Virus record (IMG/VR): IMGVR_UViG_3300017739_000039
Coordinates: 1 to 35,738 of that record
DNA from: a virus
DNA length: 35,738 nucleotides
Direction: 5' to 3' (one strand)
The position numbers and the translations under genes are program-made. Shown in pieces: positions 31,505 to 35,738 of this stretch; the first letter of the stretch is position 1; every line of letters begins with the position of its first letter. Under the pieces are notes generated by a model. The model ran no database searches and was not told the DNA's origin. It saw nothing but the letters and a program-made list of their open reading frames with translations.

Positions 31505-34500
31505 ATGTCTAACTATTTAGAAAAAGTAAAAGACAAAGAGTTTATATCTTTAAAAGACGATTCAGATTTTCAAGACGATCTGATTCGTTTTTTTACTGGT
31601 GATAGGTATAACTACTCTAGAGAAGAGTTACTTGAAAAGGGTGCTGAAGGTTTAACAGAAGACTTCATAACTCACATGAGATATCAAGCTGCAAACGAAG
31701 TGACTGCTCTAAAAGATTTACAGTATGTTCAGGACAGAGAGAATGTATCTGATCAAGAGCTAGAATCTTTTGGTAACTTGATGAATGCGTTTGATCATTC
31801 AGGTGAAGTAGGAACAGGTGTGCTTGATGGAGCTAAAGATTTTATAGGTGCTATTGCTTCTTCTCCTTCTACTGCAGCTACTGTTGCAACAGGAGGTTGG
31901 GGTGTAGGTAGTAAACTTGCAGCTCGAGGTGCAACTAAAGCAGCTCAACTAGCTATACGATCACAGATAGATGATCTTATAAAGAAAGGTCTAGGAAAAA
32001 AAGCTGTTAAAGAAGCAGTACAGAAGAGTGTTCTTACAGAGGGAGCATACGGTGCAGCTAGGAGTGCTGCATTTGAAGGTGCTATAGGTACAGCCATAGG
32101 ATATTCTAGGGGAGAAACCAGAGAAGAAGTAATTGAAGGATATGAGTATGATACAACAGACTTAGCACTTGACGCAGCTTTAAGTGCAACAATTGGTTCT
32201 GTAGTAGGAGGCGCAACTTCAGCCTTTGGTCAAAGAGCTAAGAACAAAGCCGCAGATGCTCTAAGTAATGTAGCTTTTAAAGAAAAGTCTGCAAAGACTA
32301 GAGCAAAGAATGCTGCAGAAAAAACAATAAAACAAAAAAGACGAAGCCCAAACTTAAAGAAAGCAACGGATCAATCCTTAGAGCTATTTAAAAATTTAGC
32401 AGTCAGAGAACAAACAGAATTATTACAAAAAACAAAACCAAAATTAAATCCTTTAGATGTAGATCTAGTTAAAAGAGGACAGACTCTTAGAAGTCAATTA
32501 CTTCAAACAGGAGTAGAGGACACAGAAGTAACTCCCGGTCTATCTCTTAATACACTAAAAGGTATAACTGCTGCAACTATGGATCTTATAGACAAAGTAA
32601 AACCTAGTAAAGGTGAGAGAATAACTAGTGCTGTAGCTAGATTTATGTCTACAAATAAAAATATAAAAGAGATAGAAAAGATAAAGAAAAAGTACGGTCT
32701 TTCTTCAGAAGATTTCTCTTTAATATACCTTGCTGATTTATCAGAAGCAGGTAAAAAATTAAATGAAGCAAGTCAGATAAGTAAGAAGTTAAAGTCTGCT
32801 ACACCTATGACTAAAGCACAACAACAAATTGATGATATACTTTTAAATATTAAAAAGCTTAATGACTCTCGACTCACTACTTTTAATGATAACTTTGCAC
32901 AGTCAATAATAAGCAATGCTATCAAGAACAAAGGTGGTAAGGTAGGTACAGTTTTAAATATGGCTAAAGAGTTAGACTCTGCTCGTATTGCTTTTATGAC
33001 ATCTCAGGTTGGTACTACTGCAGCTAACGCATTTACTTCTGGGTTCAACACATTCCTTGACATATCTGATCAGTTTTGGAAAGGGTTGCTAACTGGTGAA
33101 GCAGTTCAAAGAGGGTGGACAAAAGGTGTCTTTGCTAACCTAAGAGGTATGACACTCAGTAAGGATGAAGCAATCATTCTTAAAGAGATGATGTTAAAAG
33201 AACAACCAATTGCTTACCGAAATCTTTTTCATGATGTCCAGAGAGCAGAGACAACCATTGAAAGTAACAGTATTCTTTCTCAAGCAGGTAGGTTTGTTAA
33301 CACACTTAACTCAGGTGTTGATGCTATCTTTAAACAGTCAATGCTGTACGCAGGTGTTGATAGAAGACTGAGACAACAAGGTAGAACCTTTGCAGAGTTT
33401 ATTGAATCTGGTCAAACTATAGAGAAAGGTTTACCACCTGGTCTCCTACAAGATGCTATAGAAGATGCACAAAGATTTACGTTCCAACAAACGTATGCAG
33501 GAGATAAGTCTGCTTATGGTAGGCTCGTTAAAGGTGTAGTTAAAGCCCACAGAGAAGCTCCGTTTATTATTTCAGGAGCACTAGGTATTCCTTTTCCTCG
33601 ATACATAGCAAACCATTTAGAATACATAAACGATTACACACCTATTGGTTTAGTTACTGGTGGTCTATCAGGTTTAGAAAGCCAACTCTATAAAGGAACT
33701 AAGTACAAGACTTGGCAAGATAAAACAGCAAGACAAATTAGTGGTGCTGCAATGCTTATGGGTGGTGTATATCTTGCTGCTCAAAAACAAGGTGAGTTAG
33801 ACTACGGAAGTGTTGAAACTATATCAGGTGGGACAGTGGAGACAGGACGTGTGGCAGGTCCTTTCGCAGCTCACCTTCTTTTGGGTGATTTAATATACAG
33901 ATTCTTCAATGGATTGCCTATAAAAAATATGGGGGAAGATTCTTTAGAAGTTGCTCTTGGTATGGGAGATCTTGGTTTTGATTTTTCTCTTGTTAAAGAT
34001 ATAAAAGACTCAGTTAGAACAGGAGAGTTTACTGTAGGTTTTGAAAAGAGAGCAGGTAATATTGTATCTACTTTTACTTACCCTGCTACTATTGCAAGAG
34101 ATATAAAAGCACAGCTTGATATAGAGGCAGCAGGTTCTCCTTTTACAAGACCTATTATACCAGGGGATGAAGGTAAGGTCAGTGACTTTGGGGAAAGAAA
34201 CTTCCTGATGGACATTCTTCAATCAGAGTATATTGCTGCACAGTCTGCTAGATTTTTACCTGACACTGATTTTTTTCAGTATGCTGATTCGTTTAACGGT
34301 AAGAACGACATAAAGATTTACGGAGGATTTAACGAAAGAGCAACAGGTTCTATCAATCCTTTGACAAAACAAATAGGATTCAGAGAAGATCCTCCTCTAA
34401 ACAAACTTCAAAAAGAAATGAATATTTTGAAGGTTGAAGAGTACGAACTAGTAAACAGTAGGACTGTTAAGAATCCGACAGTATACCACGCAGTTACTTT

Positions 34501-35008
34501 ACGTCTATCCAAGAAAATGCCACAGCTTTTTGAGGCTTGGTCAGAGCAAGTTGTTCTTGGAACAGGAGAAGAAGGTGAGGGTAAAGGGGCAATAGTATAC
34601 GGTAGCAGAACCTATGATGAACTAGGTAACGACTACAAACTAAAAGAGGTAGCTCTAAGAAAGTTTGTTCAAGAAGCTGTAGCAAATGAAGTTGCTATCG
34701 TAGAAAAAGCTTTTGAAGATTTGCTTACCAAGTCACCTCAAGCTGCTGTTGGTTTTATTAGGAATCAATATGCTTTTACTGAGCAAGAAATGATTGATAA
34801 AACTAAAATGAAAAACATCTATGATTACTCTGCACAACAACTAGCTAAAGAAGACGGATCATTCTATGCAAACGCAGGTGAGTATATAACTGATACAAGT
34901 AACGTAGCTGTAGAAGTAATTAGAAGACAAGAGATAATGTCCATTGCTAGAGCTATAGCAGATGGATCATCCAAAGCTGTTCTCTCTGAGATACGAAAAA
35001 ACCCCTAG
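31505..35008 (+). CDS. giant internal virion / ejection protein
   Basis: 1167 residues. An acidic start is followed by an Ala/Gly-rich stretch (about 110-245; IGAIASSPSTAATVATGGWG and AFEGAIGTAIGYSRGETREE) that could insert into membranes. A long Lys-rich helical part follows (about 250-470), then mixed globular regions (TSQVGTTAANAFTSGFNTFL near 500) and a second hydrophobic patch near 750 (SGAAMLMGGVYLAAQ). The size, composition and terminal place in the late operon match the T7 gp16-type role of forming a channel for DNA entry, by analogy only. The transglycosylase activity is in a separate gene here. Its TAG stop lies inside a terminator stem. Confidence 0.72.
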   Translation: MSNYLEKVKDKEFISLKDDSDFQDDLIRFFTGDRYNYSREELLEKGAEGLTEDFITHMRYQAANEVTALKDLQYVQDRENVSDQELESFGNLMNAFDHSGEVGTGVLDGAKDFIGAIASSPSTAATVATGGWGVGSKLAARGATKAAQLAIRSQIDDLIKKGLGKKAVKEAVQKSVLTEGAYGAARSAAFEGAIGTAIGYSRGETREEVIEGYEYDTTDLALDAALSATIGSVVGGATSAFGQRAKNKAADALSNVAFKEKSAKTRAKNAAEKTIKQKRRSPNLKKATDQSLELFKNLAVREQTELLQKTKPKLNPLDVDLVKRGQTLRSQLLQTGVEDTEVTPGLSLNTLKGITAATMDLIDKVKPSKGERITSAVARFMSTNKNIKEIEKIKKKYGLSSEDFSLIYLADLSEAGKKLNEASQISKKLKSATPMTKAQQQIDDILLNIKKLNDSRLTTFNDNFAQSIISNAIKNKGGKVGTVLNMAKELDSARIAFMTSQVGTTAANAFTSGFNTFLDISDQFWKGLLTGEAVQRGWTKGVFANLRGMTLSKDEAIILKEMMLKEQPIAYRNLFHDVQRAETTIESNSILSQAGRFVNTLNSGVDAIFKQSMLYAGVDRRLRQQGRTFAEFIESGQTIEKGLPPGLLQDAIEDAQRFTFQQTYAGDKSAYGRLVKGVVKAHREAPFIISGALGIPFPRYIANHLEYINDYTPIGLVTGGLSGLESQLYKGTKYKTWQDKTARQISGAAMLMGGVYLAAQKQGELDYGSVETISGGTVETGRVAGPFAAHLLLGDLIYRFFNGLPIKNMGEDSLEVALGMGDLGFDFSLVKDIKDSVRTGEFTVGFEKRAGNIVSTFTYPATIARDIKAQLDIEAAGSPFTRPIIPGDEGKVSDFGERNFLMDILQSEYIAAQSARFLPDTDFFQYADSFNGKNDIKIYGGFNERATGSINPLTKQIGFREDPPLNKLQKEMNILKVEEYELVNSRTVKNPTVYHAVTLRLSKKMPQLFEAWSEQVVLGTGEEGEGKGAIVYGSRTYDELGNDYKLKEVALRKFVQEAVANEVAIVEKAFEDLLTKSPQAAVGFIRNQYAFTEQEMIDKTKMKNIYDYSAQQLAKEDGSFYANAGEYITDTSNVAVEVIRRQEIMSIARAIADGSSKAVLSEIRKNP

Positions 35009-35023
35009 CCGAAACTAGGGGTT
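34996..35023 (-). terminator. strong intrinsic terminator for the - strand genes, overlapping the late-gene stop codon
   Basis: A perfect nine-pair stem, AACCCCTAG (35000-35008) with CTAGGGGTT (35015-35023) and a six-base loop. On the - strand it is followed by six T (34996-35001 read in reverse). The + strand side lacks a T-run, so it mainly stops leftward transcription. The TAG at 35006-35008 that ends the giant virion gene is part of the stem. Confidence 0.8.
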
Positions 35024-35027
35024 AAGT

Positions 35028-35252
35028 CTAAGACGATTTATCTTTATTTTTTTTATGATCAAGCATTAGGCAGGAGATACAGAATGCTTGATTAACGATC
35101 TCGTCTGACCGCATATACTTTCCAGATGCTAACAAACCCGACAATGCAGCACCTGCAAAGTAATCCCTACTAGGTACATCACCTGTAGGAATCTCTGATT
35201 TAAGAAACTCTTGGGCTTCTTGCTCAAGGGTTTTTTTATTTTGTCTGTTCAT
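35028..35252 (-). CDS. small conserved phage protein (74 aa)
   Basis: 74 residues with the block PSRDYFAGAALSGLLASGKY, common to small phage proteins of unknown function. The C-terminal ISCLMLDHKKNKDKSS has two cysteines overall (FCISC). It is the last gene of the leftward operon, 20 bases from the convergent late operon, and overlaps the upstream gene by 4 bases (ATGA). No specific function can be assigned. Confidence 0.72.
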   Translation of the reverse strand: MNRQNKKTLEQEAQEFLKSEIPTGDVPSRDYFAGAALSGLLASGKYMRSDEIVNQAFCISCLMLDHKKNKDKSS

Positions 35253-35623
35253 TTATGTTTTTCAACCCACTTCTTACGAAGACGGTCTACATACCAACTC
35301 ATTTTATCAATATCTTCTAAACCATTTTTATTTTCAAATCTAAATAAATATCTTATAATATTGGTAACATGAGGAACGTACTCTGCTGAAGTATTCTCAG
35401 CCATAGCCTCAATGATTTCAATACATTCTAACTTTGAATTAGTGTAGTGAATAGGTTTGTTTACTGGGTCAGGTAATGATCCTATTGTTAAAGTATCTAA
35501 CCCTGTCAGTGTATACTGTTCTTCCATTTCTTTCCTTCCTGCCAAATCTAAAAGATCTGAAACATCACATTCTCCACAAAGACCACTATCATCTAGATAG
35601 CTTCCACATATAGGACATGTCAT
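35249..35623 (-). CDS. DUF3310 protein with N-terminal zinc ribbon
   Basis: 124 residues. Residues 3-19 hold two CxxC pairs (CPIC, CGEC; Cys3, 6, 16, 19), a zinc-ribbon pattern. From about residue 57 the sequence reads HYTNSKLECIEIIEAM, then VTNIIRYLFRFENKNGLEDI and WYVDRL, the DUF3310 pattern. DUF3310 is a small phage family, which I associate, less surely, with the T7 gp1.7 nucleotide kinase group. It belongs to the early or replication module on the - strand. The zinc ribbon fused in front suggests nucleic-acid or protein binding. It overlaps both neighbours by ATGA-type junctions. Confidence 0.78.
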   Translation of the reverse strand: MTCPICGSYLDDSGLCGECDVSDLLDLAGRKEMEEQYTLTGLDTLTIGSLPDPVNKPIHYTNSKLECIEIIEAMAENTSAEYVPHVTNIIRYLFRFENKNGLEDIDKMSWYVDRLRKKWVEKHK

Positions 35624-35738
35624 AGCTCTACTAGTTCTGCCTCTGTGTATGGGATATGAAAGAATGTTTCACCCTTCCATATATTTTTTCCTTTGGCTTC
35701 TTTGATTCTATCATCAGTCATGAGAGTATCTTTTATTC
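35620..35738 (-). CDS. partial - strand gene (C-terminal end)
   Basis: The frame reads leftward through MTDDRIKEAKGKNIWKGETF and FHIPYTEAELVEL to a TGA that overlaps the ATG of the DUF3310 gene. The frame stays open upstream of the ATG to the window edge, so the true start may lie outside. Too short for a family call. Confidence 0.5.
   Translation of the reverse strand, partial: IKDTLMTDDRIKEAKGKNIWKGETFFHIPYTEAELVEL

Noticed and set aside
1-35738. CRISPR array, insertion sequence, integrase or attachment site
   Set aside because: No regularly spaced direct repeats with unique spacers outside coding repeats, no transposase or integrase motifs, no terminal inverted repeats noticed.

Overview
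The window is about 36 kb of the late (structural) region of a double-stranded DNA tailed phage, AT-rich and tightly packed. Nearly all genes lie on the + strand with ATGA or TAATG overlaps. There is no sheath, tube or tape-measure gene. Instead there are tubular-protein-like connector genes, a virion transglycosylase and two very large internal-virion-type proteins, so a short-tailed (podovirus-type) particle is the best guess. The protein repertoire (TAAELNILDGV-type fibre repeats, the NLSNRQQ-repeat virion protein, acidic scaffold) is typical of uncultured marine phages. A 54-residue DUF1127 protein points to an alphaproteobacterial host, a family in which such proteins are abundant. The host assignment is inference.

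Layout. Positions 1-1850: small genes (one with the RARDEKGR/DDPSTP motif, DUF1127, a membrane-anchored protein), terminase small subunit and a helix-turn-helix/CxxC protein. 1824-9814: terminase large subunit, portal, two head-associated proteins, scaffold, a sigma70-like promoter with a long leader, major capsid protein and a probable decoration protein, closed by a hairpin. 9872-12138: two tail connector proteins. 12139-19858: fibre region with a 996-residue repeat-rich fibre, two extraordinarily cysteine-rich proteins (45 Cys in 522 residues and 87 Cys in 812 residues), a mini-fibre and a small beta-rich protein. 19860-25416: a sugar cassette with its own near-consensus promoter. 25383-35008: a holin-like protein, internal virion proteins and a transglycosylase. 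35000-35738: early-type genes on the - strand (a small conserved protein, a DUF3310 protein with a zinc ribbon, a partial gene) ending in a strong terminator that contains the stop codon of the convergent late gene.

The most striking feature is the sugar cassette. It encodes a GT9 heptosyltransferase-like enzyme, a NodU/TobZ carbamoyltransferase, a GmhB-type heptose bisphosphate phosphatase, the two HldE activities as separate overlapping genes (nucleotidyltransferase first, kinase second), a cupin and an HldD-type epimerase. That is the ADP-L-glycero-D-manno-heptose pathway from D,D-heptose 7-phosphate onward, plus a transferase and a carbamoyl-decorating enzyme. Only the GmhA isomerase is not recognisable, and the cupin is a candidate for it. 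The enzymes are smaller than their bacterial counterparts. The cassette may remodel host lipopolysaccharide to block rival phages, or glycosylate a virion component; the sequence does not decide between these. The phosphatase gene is inverted and appears to be read from a consensus promoter inside its divergent neighbour as a leaderless mRNA.

The second standout is the pair of cysteine-rich tail-region proteins. Neighbouring structural genes have almost no cysteine, so the jump is abrupt and suggests disulfide hardening after lysis, metal binding or covalent modification.

No tRNA, CRISPR array, insertion sequence, integrase or reverse transcriptase was seen. No stretch longer than 300 bases lacks a gene; the longest is the 212-base leader at 7984-8195.
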